This document shows positions 44,933 to 56,419 of a stretch of 64,000 bases of DNA, one piece after another. The stretch covers positions 13,945,834 to 14,009,833 of the forward strand of contig CATQJL010000001.1 in the NCBI GenBank assembly GCA_958299035.1. Direction: 5' to 3'. A program made the position numbers and the translations under genes. The notes under the pieces are model-generated. The model was not told the origin of the DNA, searched no databases, and saw nothing but the letters and a program-made list of their open reading frames with translations. Every line of letters begins with the position of its first letter. Positions within the stretch are counted from its first letter, which is position 1. The stretch comes from Cylicocyclus nassatus (Eukaryota; Nematoda; Chromadorea; Rhabditida; Strongylidae).

Positions 44933-45093
44933 ACCTCATCCGGGATTTCAAAATTGTGTGCAGTGACACACATCGCATCGAGATGACTAGACGGATGACG
45001 TCTACTATACATCATTTTATTGATATTGATATATTGATAACTGATATTATTATTGATGTTTCTGAAGCTACCTGCTGGCATTTTCCGACTTAG

Positions 45094-45980
45094 CTCCTGT
45101 TGTCACCATCTTACCCGAGGAGAAAATCAACGCAGTCGTTCGCGGTTCCCTTATACGCATGATTGCTGCTGAAAACCTTTTTGGGTTGTATTCTGTGTTC
45201 CTCGAATGAAGTGTAAGCTGTTTCAAATCGATCCGTTGTCCTGAAAAGCAGTTTGGTTTACTAATCTAGAAAATCAAAAATTTGTCTGATTAACTACCTA
45301 GATCAGCTGTAGCAACTATATTTTGTATAAAGGGGACCGGAGTATCGAAGGGACAATTAGCCGGATAGGTACTCTTGAGTGCGTCAGGAATGGCGATATT
45401 AGATGATGGAAGATCTTCTTTATCGTCATAATGCTGAAGGTTACAAGAAAAAAGTCATCTAACATCATGGAATGAGATTTCTCCTGACTTTGATGTAATT
45501 TTCCAGTTTTATAGGTTCGGAAGCTGTGAAATTTGTCCTACCGCCAATTCTTGCTATGTTCTGCAATTCTTACATTGAATTGGGTATAGTGCAAAGCAAC
45601 ACCATGGTTTCTTACTTTGAACTGAAATTTGTTCGTCGATTTATCAGGTTTGATGTCGGTATTAGCAAAATCTCCCTCTGATGGATAGCCGAATGTTCGA
45701 TTCAAAATACTCGAAGGCCCTGAAAGTTTTCAAATCGGTGTGTAATGTAATGTTACTTCATTACTTTGTAACTTTTACATTTCTTACCAAGTAAACTGAG
45801 TCCTCCATCTACTAGACGTTGTTCTGTTGCAGGTAATGTGGGATCTAAGCTCGTTGACAATCGAGTTGAATTTTCTTTATCTGAAGCATGGAGAGAATGG
45901 GGGACGCGACATCCGTGCAAATTTCTTGCGCCGATGCCTCAAGAGACGTTAAACAGCACAAAAGTCAGAACTTGTCAGTA
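45094..45980 (+). CDS. Possible coding exons of an unrecognised gene
   Basis: Three segments follow plausible acceptors. They start at 45094 ([20 protein letters not shown]), 45515 ([20 protein letters not shown]) and 45833 ([20 protein letters not shown]). The donors after the first two are weak and the phases do not join cleanly. The third segment is open in other frames, including on the minus strand. I cannot assemble a single model and recognise no family. Confidence 0.2.
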
Positions 45981-46332
45981 CTCCTGTTGCATTGTTACTG
46001 ATGACATATAGTCATGCATTTCCCTCTTTCTCCCCCCACACCTCCCTAGTTTGTCGCCGTGCCACATCAGCACCGAGAGTTTTGCGAGGCGCAAAATTTG
46101 AGCGCGGCGTGATACGGCCGCCGTGCGCAGGGTGACTCCTCCCCCAATGCCGAAAAACGATTAAGGGCTTGCTCAACACCTCTCTCCTTAACTCATTCCG
46201 TTCTTCTTTGGGTCCTCTGCATGCTGCACTTGTTGGCACATTACTTTTTGTCAGTGCAAAATCTTATATACTTTTCTTATCTAATAAGGTGGGGATGTGA
46301 CCGTGGCCGTTCGCAATGGTGCACGTATCATT

Positions 46333-46990
46333 AGATGCGTCCCAAAACGCTGATTACGTATCTGCTTACATTATTCGCTAAGCGATTGTCTGAAAGAAGT
46401 TATTCTTATTTCCGCATAATTTTTTTACACATTAAAGCATAGTCAGAATCGTTGTATCCGGTATTTTGAGGTATATGCAACTGAGACAGATTATCCAAGC
46501 TCAAAAGAATTGCGCTCGTCTTTGAATGTTTTTTCGAGCAGGAACAAGAAATTTAAGCGATGTTCGATAGTTTCACTCAACCAAAACTGTGCAAATTCTT
46601 AGAGAAAAACATCCATAACTAATTTCAGACAATCGCTTAGCAGCAGTGGCGCGTTTGCAGGTTTCCGGCGCCCCGTAAAATTTTTGGGGGCTTTTCAAAA
46701 TTCTTGCGGGTCCATAACCCTTAAAACCCCGAAAAACTTTTTTCTACAAGGCTAATTTGAATTCTTAAAAATTTTAAAAAAGTATTCTAAATATTTACAA
46801 GATTGAACAAGCCACTCGCACATTTTTATAACGCATGTAAGTAAATGTCAAGAATTTTGCAACCCTTCTCGGGGGCGTGCCCTCCCCCCCCTCCCTCCCC
46901 CCAATATCTTTTAAAAATTTTGTCCGCCGCTTAATAAGCGGAAGAGATTTGAAATTGGCGTTTTAAAACGCATCTAGTCAATCATATGTG
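46333..46990. mobile_element. Palindromic MITE of the CAAGGG type, split by a hAT MITE
   Basis: The left arm (about 46333-46412: GATGCGTCCCAAAACGCTG...CGCTAAGCGATTGTCTG) is matched in inverse by 46617-46640 and, after an interruption, 46928-46972. The blocks AAACGCTGATTACGTATCTG and GAAAGAAGTTATTCTT resemble those of the elements at 8155 and 10671. Ends and target duplication could not be fixed. Confidence 0.5.
46644..46927. mobile_element. hAT-type MITE, CAGTGGCG family, copy 3, nested
   Basis: Left end CAGTGGCGCG; the right side ends GTCCGC and is truncated relative to the family's CGCCACTG. The core CAAGGCTAATTTGAATTCTT and CACATTTTTATAACGCATG matches copy 2. It interrupts one arm of the surrounding palindrome. 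Confidence 0.65.
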
Positions 46991-46999
46991 TCTTCATAA

Positions 47000-47870
47000 A
47001 TGTTTTATCTTATCCGTAACTTGTAAGCAATTTTATGAATCTCAAAAGATTTCTGCAAGCTTTGTGTACTGCTCACAAACTTATATGTGTTGACTGAGAT
47101 GCAATAGCGCGCCAATCGCACACAGTGGAGCGCAGCGGCTTCAGCGGCCATATAAGAATATCAATAAAATCACTGTTACCTTAAACTGGACTCTTCTGTC
47201 TTCCATCACATGCACCAACACAATAAGAATATTAAGTTTTCCACAAAGAAATAAAAGCGCGTATTTACCTCACATGCTGGCGGCGTAAGAAAAAAGCATG
47301 CTTTCGTTTATGTCGCACAGGCAGCGATCCATCCAGCAGCTATCTCTTATGAGCCGCCGGACAAAGCATGGCGGTCGTGGCGATAAGCCTTGTCATGCAG
47401 GGCAGACAAATGAAAACAGCGCAGTTAGCTGAGAGAAGCTGAGGGCGCACTTGATTAAGGTTTGAGCGTCGATCACCGATCTGTGACCTGCTCTGCGGCA
47501 GAAATCATGTTGTCGCAGTTATAGTCTGCCCAATCGGGATCAGGGTGAGCCGTCGGCTGATTTTGCGCGCTTGCAGCGCTATTTGCGCTGCATACGCGCG
47601 CTGTCGCCGAGATTGAAGAAAACAGAGCAGACTAACTAGCCGTAAACGCGATGCAATGCTCTTGCGATACGGACTTCCGCCATGCCATTTTTGGCCTGAT
47701 TGGGTTTGAGGCAGACTGTATAGTTGCAGGGTCCCACAGCTCGCGTCTCAGCCTTGGCGAAATCTGTTTCCCTCCTTCAAATCCAAAGTGTAAGGCTTTG
47801 GGGAGTGCTTCTTTTTGCCTAGTTCGCTCTCTCTTAGGTGAATTTTAGAGCGTTGATATAGCCAGGATCG
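47000..47870. other. No gene recognised
   Basis: Somewhat GC-richer at 47280-47840. No exon or repeat structure could be supported. Confidence 0.35.
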
Positions 47871-47877
47871 AGCAAGA

Positions 47878-47960
47878 GGTGTGGCACACAACCTCCGGAC
47901 GCGACCCCCCTCCCCCTTAAGTTTTGTCTCAATACCCCCCCCCCCCCTCAGCGTTACAAT
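47878..47960. repeat. Poly-C tract repeat, copy 2 (inverse of 9371-9450)
   Basis: GGTGTGGCACACAACC, then GACGCGACCCCCC, an AT spacer TTAAGTTTTGTCTCAATA, then a run of 13 C. Same order as the reverse complement of 9371-9450. Confidence 0.45.
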
Positions 47961-48659
47961 TGATTATTGTTGTAGGCACGACATAAGAGCTCTACCAAGC
48001 ATAATTGGTAACATATTTGTAATTATCATGTCAATAACTTTTGTGGGCCGAGCTTTAGCAAATTCTGAGCGTTCTCAATATTGAGACACCCAAGTGAAGT
48101 TACCAATTTCAAACATGGTTAACTACATTTCAAAACATTAACTACCTCTTTCTGACCTCAATAAAAGCACTACTTCTTGTTTGCCCACATTATGTGTGTG
48201 CTTTAAATGACCATCAAACTATAGGATTAGCCAGCCAAAATCTCATTCGTCCCATTTCTCGCTGACAGTGATTGTGCTTCGAATTGAGCTTTAATCACTT
48301 CTGTGGAAAAGACAAACTTTTAGCTATTACTGTATACACTTTGATTCTAAATCTCTTTGGAGGTATGTTAATGAGGTGTGCGCAACCCCAGAAAAGCTGT
48401 GGCTGCCACAGCTTTTTAAGGGTTATGCTATACCCCATTAACTAAGCTTTAAAGTATTCAAGTGTGCGTGCTTTTTATATCATTAACATCTCTTCTCTGT
48501 ACAGCAGGGAATTCATTCAGAATCTTCTCCCTTACCAAAAGATATGGTCGTTTTTTCCTACACATGCAAATGGAAAATATTGCGAAAATGTCGGGTCACA
48601 GTAACATGCTAAGTCTGCATTGCTATTTGAATTGCGAGGGAGAGCGAGAGTAAATATAT

Positions 48660-48885
48660 TTGACAGCCTAAGACTCTCTACTTTAACAAAAGTGATCTGG
48701 GCTTGATTGGTCTCCTCTAGTCCGAGATATTGAAAGCGGTAAATGACAACGAGATTTTGGCTTGCTCTTAATTCATAGTCTGGAGGTTATTGCGAGCGAG
48801 AAGTAGTTTTATTATTGAGTGCAAAAAGAAGTATTTAACTCGCCTTTGAAACAAAGTCAACATGTTCAAAATGACCATCTCGGTA
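48660..48885 (+). repeat. Dispersed repeat A, copy 3
   Basis: Shares GACAGCCTAAGACTC, GGCTTGATTGGTCTC, AAAGCGGTAAATGACAACG and CGCCTTTGAAACAAAGTCAA with the copies at 7878 and 23625. Confidence 0.55.
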
Positions 48886-49299
48886 TATTGCATAACCAGT
48901 GCGTCAAGTCTGCTTCGCAGAGGCTCGCACTGGTCCTACTATCTGTATATCTTACTCATTCCAGCAATAATGACACTGAAAGTTACCGCGCAATGCCAAC
49001 TCTCGTGAATGAATGTAAACAACTACTCATTCTGAAAGCTTTTTCAAGTGAAATCGGTGATTTCGCGTGGATGGAACTTTTTGCAAAAGAACAAACGCAA
49101 ATTTGAATGTGTTTTTGGGTTCTTCAGGTTCCGGTAGTCGCCATATGAACAATAATCACCGTGAGCTACATTTTGGTGCAAAAATCTCGTCAGATGCTCT
49201 GGTTAAATCTTGGCAAATTGATCATTTATGTAATCAATTCTTTTTAACGCTCTTCTTTGTGAAGAGTGGACTTTTGATCATATTTTTGGGCCTATATTC

Positions 49300-49541
49300 A
49301 TGGCTTGCACACTTACTTGCCATACAATTCGCGACTCTACAAAAAGTGGGATTACGGACTCAATTTTGCAGGCCAGAAGCAAAGTGGACCCGTTTGACGC
49401 GCAGTTTCTGAGCGATCCACTCAACGAATCTGCTCGTACTTTTGCAACTTTTGCACGTTGGACTTTCGCGCCAATAGCATGCAGTATGCAAAATTTGAGC
49501 TCAGGACGTTGGCCGGAATGTGCTCTACGAATTTCGTAACA

Positions 49542-49578
<37 letters not shown>

Positions 49579-49665
49579 CACACACACACATACACACACA
49601 CACATACACACACATATACACACACATACACACACACATACACACACACACATACACACACAACA
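49300..49665 (-). repeat. Microsatellite-headed repeat: (TG)n plus ~240-bp tail
   Basis: On the minus strand a long TG/TGTA tract (49542-49664) leads into TTACGAAATTCGTAGAGC and then a tail containing AACTGCGCGTCAAACGGGTC. A block with nearly the same text (AACTGTGCGTCAAACGGATC) follows a TCTG-rich tract at 51855-52090 on the plus strand. Open frames through the TG tract are artefacts. Confidence 0.55.
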
Positions 49666-49825
49666 CGTAAACACCCTTAGCCCGTTATTATAAGTAATGA
49701 TGGGCCTATCTAACGATGCTTACAAATGTCATGTTATCGTCAGTATCAAATCGATTACGATCCTCTTCCTTCCTGACCTCTCAGGGCGATCTCCCAGGTG
49801 CGGCGTGCCACATCCCTGTCCCTGG

Positions 49826-50015
49826 CTATATTTCCAGGTAAGCGTTTGCTAAGAATCGAGTTCTTGCTCTGACATTGCCTTTAATCACACCTGAGTGCGG
49901 AGAAGGATATAACCTCAAATTTCTAATAGCACCTATTCTTTTCGAACTCGGAAAAACAATTTTGATATCACAAATCTCTACGATTCCTCCATAGTCCTCT
50001 TGCGTTATCACCTTA
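49826..50015 (-). pseudogene. Reading frame interrupted by the palindrome at 50016-51428
   Basis: The minus strand reads VITQEDYGGIVEICDIKIVF...RTRFLANAYLEI and a TAG (49826-49828). Its upstream continuation lies beyond the palindrome at 51432-51488 (GCLIINKRTSVRFEAPK). If the insert and one TTA copy are ignored, the frame is continuous for about 80 codons. The family is not recognised. Continuity could be chance, but no stop intervenes and the residue mix is protein-like. Confidence 0.35.
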
Positions 50016-51428
50016 GGCTGCGTTCATACTGATTCCCATGTTTTGGAACTGTTCCCGCACAGTTCTCGCACTGTGCTGAAACTGTGTGGGAACTGTGCGG
50101 GAACAGTTCCAGAACTGTGCTGCATGCGCTGCAGCCGCCCCGCACCGTTTTGAACGGCGGGAGTTGGAGAATTTTGACCGTTCTCAACGGTTTTTCTTCC
50201 ATATTTCGCTCATTTTGGCCTTAATCCTCCACCCCGCTTCCCTTCTTGATCAGCAACACTGCGAACTCGAAGCGGGGTTGAAGAATGAGCGCTTTTCTGC
50301 GCCGTGTATTCGGAAAGATGGGCTATCGTGCGATTTTTCATTCTGTCTTCTTCTTTTTTGCTCAAAACTACTTCATTTGTTCCAGGAAGCGGCTGCCCAA
50401 TTTCCATAGCCATCTGCCACGAATTAGGGAATAGGAGAAATCCTGAAATAGCATGAGTTGGGACTTGTCTCTTGTTTTTCATGATTTTGGACGTTCTTAG
50501 CCTTGTTCGTTTTTCCATGTCGTTGCTTCTCCGTTCTTTCTTCTACCCCTCTTCTCCTAGTGATGAAAAGCTGTGAATTTGAAGCGGGGTTGAAGATTGA
50601 ACGCTGTTCTGCTCCATGTATCCGGGAAAATGGGCCTTCGTGCGCTCGTCCATTCTCTCATCGCTATTTTTGTTCAGACCTATTCATGTGTACTAACAAG
50701 TCGCTGCGTAGTCTCGCTTTTATATTGAAATTGAAATAGACATGTCTTTGGAACAAATGAAGTAGGTCTGAACAAAAATAGCGATGAGAGAATGGACGAG
50801 CGCACGAAGGCCCATATTCCCGGATACATGGAGCAGAACAGCGTTCAATCCTCAACCCCGCTTCAAATTCACAGCTTTTCATCACTAGGAGAAGCGGGGT
50901 AGAAGAAAGAACGAGAAGCAACGACATGGAAAAACGAACAAGGCTAAGAACGCCCAAAATCATGAAAAACAAGAGACAAGTCCCAACTCATGCAATTTCA
51001 GGATTTCTCCTACTCCCTAATTCGTGGCAGATGGCTATGGAAACTGGGCAACCGCTTCCTGGAACAAATGAAGTAGTTTTGAGCAAAAAAGAAGAAGACA
51101 GAATGAACAATCGCACCATAGCCCATCTTTCCGAATACACGGCGCAGAAAAGCGCTCATTCTTCAACCCCGCTTCGAGTTCGCAGTGCTGCTGATCAAAA
51201 AGGGAAGCGGGGTGGAGGATTAAGGCCAAAATGAGCGAAATCTGGAAGAAAAACCGTTGAGAACGGTCAAAATTGTCCAACTCCCGCCGTTCAAAACGGT
51301 GCGGGGCGGCTGCAGCGCATGCAGCACAGTTCTGGAACTGTTCCCGCACAGTTCCCGCACAGTTTCAGCACAGTGCGAGAACTGTGCGGGAACAGTTCCA
51401 GAACATGGGAATCAGTATGAACGCAGCC
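50016..51428. mobile_element. 1.41-kb near-perfect palindrome, PIF/Harbinger-like ends, TTA target duplication
   Basis: Ends GGCTGCGTTCATACTGATTC and its exact complement, with TTA at 50013-50015 and 51429-51431. The arms are about 670 bp with few mismatches around a loop of about 65 bp (50692-50755). Within each arm a block of about 170 bp is present twice as a diverged direct repeat (GAAGCGGGGTTGAAGA...CATTCTCTCATCGC). Near the ends are clustered GGAACTGT/ACAGTTCC inverted motifs. It encodes no transposase; mirrored frames are by-products. Confidence 0.85.
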
Positions 51429-51854
51429 TTAGGTGCCTCGAATCTTACGCTTGTCCTTTTATTTATTATCAAGCATCCGGTTGTCTTGAAAGCTCAAACA
51501 TGCTGTAAGTAGTCAAGGTTCTTATTATGATCTGTCTTATCTAGTCTGCAAGTTCAAATAGCATTGTTTAGCCAAAGTTTATTCGTGGTGTGATCCTTCT
51601 CCGAACTCAGATGCGCTCAATTCTTTTGAGTATGCTTTGTGTTTTTTACCTTTGAAGTAAGTTTCTGCTGTAATCTTTTCCCATAAAATATGCTTTATCT
51701 AAGCCATCTTATTGCGCCCTACGGATAAGCGTAATCTCGTAAATGTGAGAGTCAGTATGTTTATGACTGACGATGAAAAAACATTAGGATAAGCAAATGT
51801 GGCAAATGCGTTGCATCGTAAAAAAGTAAAATCGTGACTTATAATAAGGCGTCT

Positions 51855-52090
51855 GTCTGTTTGTCTGGTCTGCATATCTGTCTGTCACGAAAATCACAGA
51901 GTGAGTTGCAGCCAGCGCTTTGATCTACAATTTTGGTCATAGCACCCAGTCAGCGTGTAGGTAAACTGTACAAAATCACAAGCTGATCCAGTAAGTGGAA
52001 CCTCAAAAACTGTGCGTCAAACGGATCCACGCGACTTTTGGCCTGCCAAAATGGGTCGGTAATTGGACTTTTTGCAATGTCTTGGGTTTG
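51855..52090 (+). repeat. Microsatellite-headed repeat, second copy
   Basis: A GTCTGTCTGTTTGTCTGG tract runs into GTCACGAAAATC, and further on AACTGTGCGTCAAACGGATC and GGCCTGCCAAAATGGG. These correspond to the tail of the repeat at 49300-49665. Confidence 0.5.
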
Positions 52091-52939
52091 TTCAGCAAGT
52101 AAATCAAAAAAAACATTGACTTCAGCTCAAAAAGTAAGCAAAAAGTCTATTTTTACACGAAATTAACACCAAAAAGATGTATCTGAGCAAATTGTCGATT
52201 TGCCGAGTTTTTACTATAAAAGTGAGAGGAATTTGGAATAGACATGTAGCCCAGGGTGGTCTTTATCCATATGGCGACTATAAGGCCAAAATAAATTCAG
52301 TAACCCATTCAAGATCGCATTTTTTTTTCTGCGGGAAAATTTTTTCTCCCAAAATTACCGGTCTCACATGGAAAAGCTCTAAAAATGAATGGTTGTTTAC
52401 AATTCATTTGTGATGTTCAGCATCGCACGGTGAGTTTCAAAGTCATTATTATGCGATCACGAAGAAGGCCCGGATAGTAGAGCCAGTGCGAATCTCTGCC
52501 AAGCAGAGGTGACGCACTGTTATGTTAATAACGCACTCCCGTAAAAAATGAAGTTTCCCCATTCTTTCTTTTTGAGCCCTTTCATCTTGCACCTCAGATG
52601 ATCTGATAGTGTTTATCAAGACTTCCGCATATTTGCTAGCAAAAGTGAAGAAGAATTGGAGTTTTCGATTAAACTCTCCTTGGTGTTCATCCTTTGTTTT
52701 GTTCGATTCTTTAGTTAACCGGATGGTATTTGGTTGCAAAGGTCTTTTGTACTTGGTGGCGTAGCAGGATCCTCCAAAGGCTTGCCGCTTCTTTTCCAGC
52801 TGCATTCATTGGGAGCAATATACACTTCGCACCTACCTCGCACTTACGTCGCACACCTACTCGCAAAGGTAACACATAAGCGACGAGTGAATTTTGTTGC
52901 TTCTGTTAAGTTTCAAGATTGATAAGTTATCCAATTAAC

Positions 52940-53135
52940 GTTTCATGCCGTTATACTTATCTACCACAGCTTCCAAGTATCAGCCTGCTTATTTTTATTA
53001 TTATTTTATTTATGTTTATTATTTTATTATTATTTATTATTTTATTTGTTTTTTATTTATTATTTTATTTTATTTATTTTTTATGCTTATTTTTATTATT
53101 ATTTTTAATTTTATTTTTTATATTTTTCATAGCAT
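52940..53135. repeat. TTTAT/TTATT low-complexity tract
   Basis: Almost pure T and A from about 52988, dominated by TTATTTTATTTATT strings. Derived open frames are hydrophobic artefacts. Confidence 0.8.
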
Positions 53136-53139
53136 TTCA

Positions 53140-55320
53140 TTTTTCGGATATGAACTTCTCGCGAATATAAGTGAATATCGCCTCCCCGCGGGAGCACCTA
53201 GAGAAGGGGCGAGCCTTTGAAGGATCCTGCATGTCTTCCTTCGTACTCTGCACCTCTGTGCGCATTTGCTGTGGACTCCGATAGAACACTTATTTACAGG
53301 GATGATAAAGAAGAACATCCGACGGACTGAAGATCCATTCTCAGTTCTCTGACAAGTTTGAAATATCTACTTGCTCTTACTCCCGCAATGTCAAATCGTA
53401 TCAAAGCAAATAAGTACGAAACATCGAATCAGAATTTGTGTGGATCACTTCAGGAAGCACGCTCTTCTATCTTTCTCTTGTTAGCTGAACATGTTAGCCC
53501 ATGTCATTTTCTCATCACTTAGGTCGCTTACATACGAATTCTTAAAGTATGGGTGAAAGTAGTTTATTGCCATCAGAGAAATTTTAATCCACGATCGTCA
53601 TGCACGACACATTTTGCGGTTGCTTCCGCCTAAAGTGAGAGGAAGGAATAATTTGTAGTGTGCACGACGTATTGAGACAAGTCACGCGGTGGTTACTGGA
53701 TACTGTCGTGCGAAAAGACTGTCCTTCTGGGTGACAGGACTTCGGAGGATCTTGCAGGCCGTTCATAGTTTATGCGGCATTTTTTGTATATAGTGTCAAA
53801 AGATAGTCTCCCTTGGACCGCTATCATTATTGGACGTTTCGTAGCCAACTGATTATGTGCCACTGCTGACTTTGTGCAAATTAGACAAGCTGTGTGTTGG
53901 CTCAGTATATAATCATTTTGTTTGTTCCAGGAAAAAGTCTGTTACAAATTTTTTCTGGAAAAAAGCAAACATACCGGAAACATTGAGTGGGGACTTGTCT
54001 GATATCAGGTACTGGGAGAGGAGCAGGGAACATAAAGGCATCTTCTTCGTAGAATGTGTTTTACTCCTATACCTCCTCAAGTCGTGGTGATCTGGAAAAA
54101 TCAGACAGAGCTCGCAAAAGAAAAATTTCCGCAGTAGAAGAGGATATTTATACGGACTTATATCAAACACGGACTTGATAAAATGATATTTGAAAGCTGT
54201 TTTGATGGTAAACACCTAAAAATCTGTTAGACTAGAATAATCATAACAAAACTTGTTTTGCCGTGTAAAGTTGCTTGTGCGCATTGCTCGAGAGCGTATT
54301 GCTCGCGTTTTCCTCCCACATATTTATGAAAGTTCGAGATTTTTGTCACAGTCGACCGCTTAATCTATAAAATATTGACACGCTAATTCGTATATCATGC
54401 GAATGTCATTATGTAGTAGTTCGCGTTGCAAGCCACGGAAGTTCTACTCGCAATTGTCACAAGCTTCAGCTGACCATGACCATGTTCAAACTTGTGTTTT
54501 CATCTTACAAAGATGACCCTTCTATGTGCATTACAAATTTGCATGGTAAACATTCGGAAAAGCGCTGAGGTTTGCTGTATGGTAAGGCCGAGACTGAGTT
54601 TAGATTCAATGCGAAGGACGAGCGATCGGCAGAGCTTGTGTTTGAGCTGAGCTAGATATATCGATGTTTTGAATCTAGAATTTTGCACCTATTCTGATTT
54701 TTCCTTAACCTGTTCTTATCAGCTAACTTCGTACTCTGTGATTGATTCTTGCTATAAGTAGTAATGATTCTGAAAGGAAATGTGGAAGTTTGAGAGATTG
54801 CAATAATACCTCAAGCGTTTTAGAACAGCGTGGAAAAGAAAACGTCAAGGATACGGGGCTCGATTGTCCACGTGTACTTATATTTTAGCAATAATTTCTT
54901 GCCATGATCCGTGTGTGGCCAAATTTTTCTCATCTTTTTTGACTTTGATGCTATTGTGAAGGTTATCATTGTATTTGATTTTTGAAATATATTCTGTAGC
55001 TTTTTAGGACCTTGCCATGTTGAATCAAAGATCACATTTACAGACCATGTATCAAGTAGCACTGGTCAGACATGAAATAGCTAAGTGCATGAGCCATACA
55101 ACGCCAAACGGTGCCTTGATATTCACTTCCAGTACTCCCGCATCTTCGTAGAATGCTAGTTTGCCTTACTCGAACGCAAAACACCGTGTTTTGAAAGCTT
55201 ACGAGTCGGAGACATCATATGCCTTCATGTCATCTCTTTCTAGTGCTGTGCTGAATTGCTCTATTTTTTGGATTATGGCAAAAAAGCAAAACATCTTGTC
55301 CTTGCCAGGAAGAGAGCTCA
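53140..55320. other. No gene confirmed
   Basis: No exon pair with matching phases was found. A minus-strand open frame at 54820-55062 follows a possible acceptor but shows no recognisable domain. Confidence 0.3.
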
Positions 55321-55326
55321 ACTTAC

Positions 55327-55587
55327 TATATCGTCGACGCTCTGTAGCAAAATCTCGTAGCCTAGCATGCATTCCTCAAAGCCTGAACCGTCGGCCACTA
55401 TCATTACCAACCTTTTTCTATGCTTGGAAAGAATAGAATCCAAAAAGTTAAAAAGCGTGAGCGCATAGCCGTAGAGCCCGGATTTTTTTTTAATGTACGT
55501 TTGTAGCGCATATGGGAACATGCAACTGTTCCTGTTCATTCTCAACGTTATTTTCAACTGTTGCACCATTTGAGGGTAATGGGAGAA
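55327..55587 (-). CDS. Unassigned exon with GTAAGT donor, 81-87 codons
   Basis: Open from a possible acceptor at 55588-55589, or from the ATG at 55567-55569, to a consensus GTAAGT donor (55321-55326). It reads LRMNRNSCMFPYALQTYIK, then GLYGYALTLFNFLDSILSK and RLVMIVADGSGFEECMLGYE. I do not recognise a family. It lies 250 bp downstream of the small gene at 55837-56418 on the same strand, so the two could be linked, but no phase-compatible junction is evident. Confidence 0.35.
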
Positions 55588-55836
55588 CTATCTAATTCCT
55601 TCGTTAATTGTAATTTTGCGGCAAAATCACTCTAGCTTATCGACATATCTACTCAACACTGACACCACAGCTCATCTTGTTGCTATGTTCGCCTCAGAAC
55701 GAGGCTTTGCAGCAATGATATTACACTTCAATTAAGTGCTTGTATCGGAAGAATAATGTTTACTCAAAAATTAAGCGATAATTAAGCGAATTAAGATATG
55801 ATTTCCATTAATGTTAACGTTGTAAAGTTCTTCTAT

Positions 55837-56418
55837 CTAAAACTCCGCCGATGCTGTGGCAGCTGTAGCATGCATCTTAGCCTCCTGCGCTGCTGCACAT
55901 GCTTGTAACATCATGCGTACGGAGAAGCGCTCTGACGGAGTGTCGTTGGGGTCCATGTGCTTTGGATATACGGTTCGAGGAGGTCTGAAAAGGATGCTAA
56001 AAAATCTCATCTTATTTTCTTATCTGTATGATACTTACGTAAACACTGGGATCTCTGCTGTGTTTATCGGGAGATGTGTGGAATCATCGAGTAAGAGAGC
56101 GAAAGGTGCTACAAGTATTGCATAGCCCAAAGAGTAGATCAATCCCGCATTTGGATATGCTTTTGAAAGACGCTAAATATACCATAATTTTCTGATTGTA
56201 TGAAGACAGAGGGTTTGATCGAATTAAAAGTAGTAGGAGTCATCTTCATCATAGCAGGACATCAGGCTTACATAAAGGTCAATATCTCTAACAGTAAAAA
56301 TGTTTCCTGACTTTGTTTCTATTAAGGCGTCGGAGATAAACTCTGTTACAATTTTTCAGTTTTTTGAACATTTTAGAAGCTTCCTGAAAGCCCAAAGTTG
56401 CGACTTACCTAGGAGCAT
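55837..56418 (-). CDS. Unrecognised 120-aa protein, four exons, one likely membrane segment
   Basis: Exons: 56409-56418, 56272-56342, 56039-56172, 55837-55984. They join in phase (10+71+134+148 = 363 nt, stop TAG). Donors are GTAAGT, GTAAGC and GTAAGT; acceptors are AACAG, ATTTAG and TTTTCAG. Introns are 66, 99 and 54 nt, typical of nematodes. The product starts MLLEFISDALIETKSGNIF, has a hydrophobic stretch AGLIYSLGYAILVAPFALLL (about residues 36-55) and ends in an alanine-rich tail, AAAQEAKMHATAATASAEF. The first ATG directly follows GGGGTAG, possibly an acceptor for a spliced leader; a longer 5' part is also possible. No family recognised. Four phase-consistent exons make chance unlikely. 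Confidence 0.6.
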
Positions 56419-56419
56419 C

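Noticed and set aside
45795..45960. Minus-strand exon ending in a GTAAGA donor (...[14 protein letters not shown])
   Set aside because: The same bases are open in two plus-strand frames after a good acceptor; by eye none of the frames can be preferred.
49421..49666. Cysteine/valine-rich frame on the minus strand
   Set aside because: It is the translation of a TG microsatellite.
50200..51250. Paired ~100-codon frames on opposite strands with the same peptide
   Set aside because: They are mirror images from the arms of the palindromic transposon.
52449..52805. 118-codon minus-strand frame (starts MQLEKKRQAFGGSCY)
   Set aside because: Protein-like composition but no recognisable family, no splice context and no neighbour exon; kept out as unsupported.
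54820..55062. 80-codon minus-strand frame after a CCAG string
   Set aside because: No domain and no phase-compatible partner exon.
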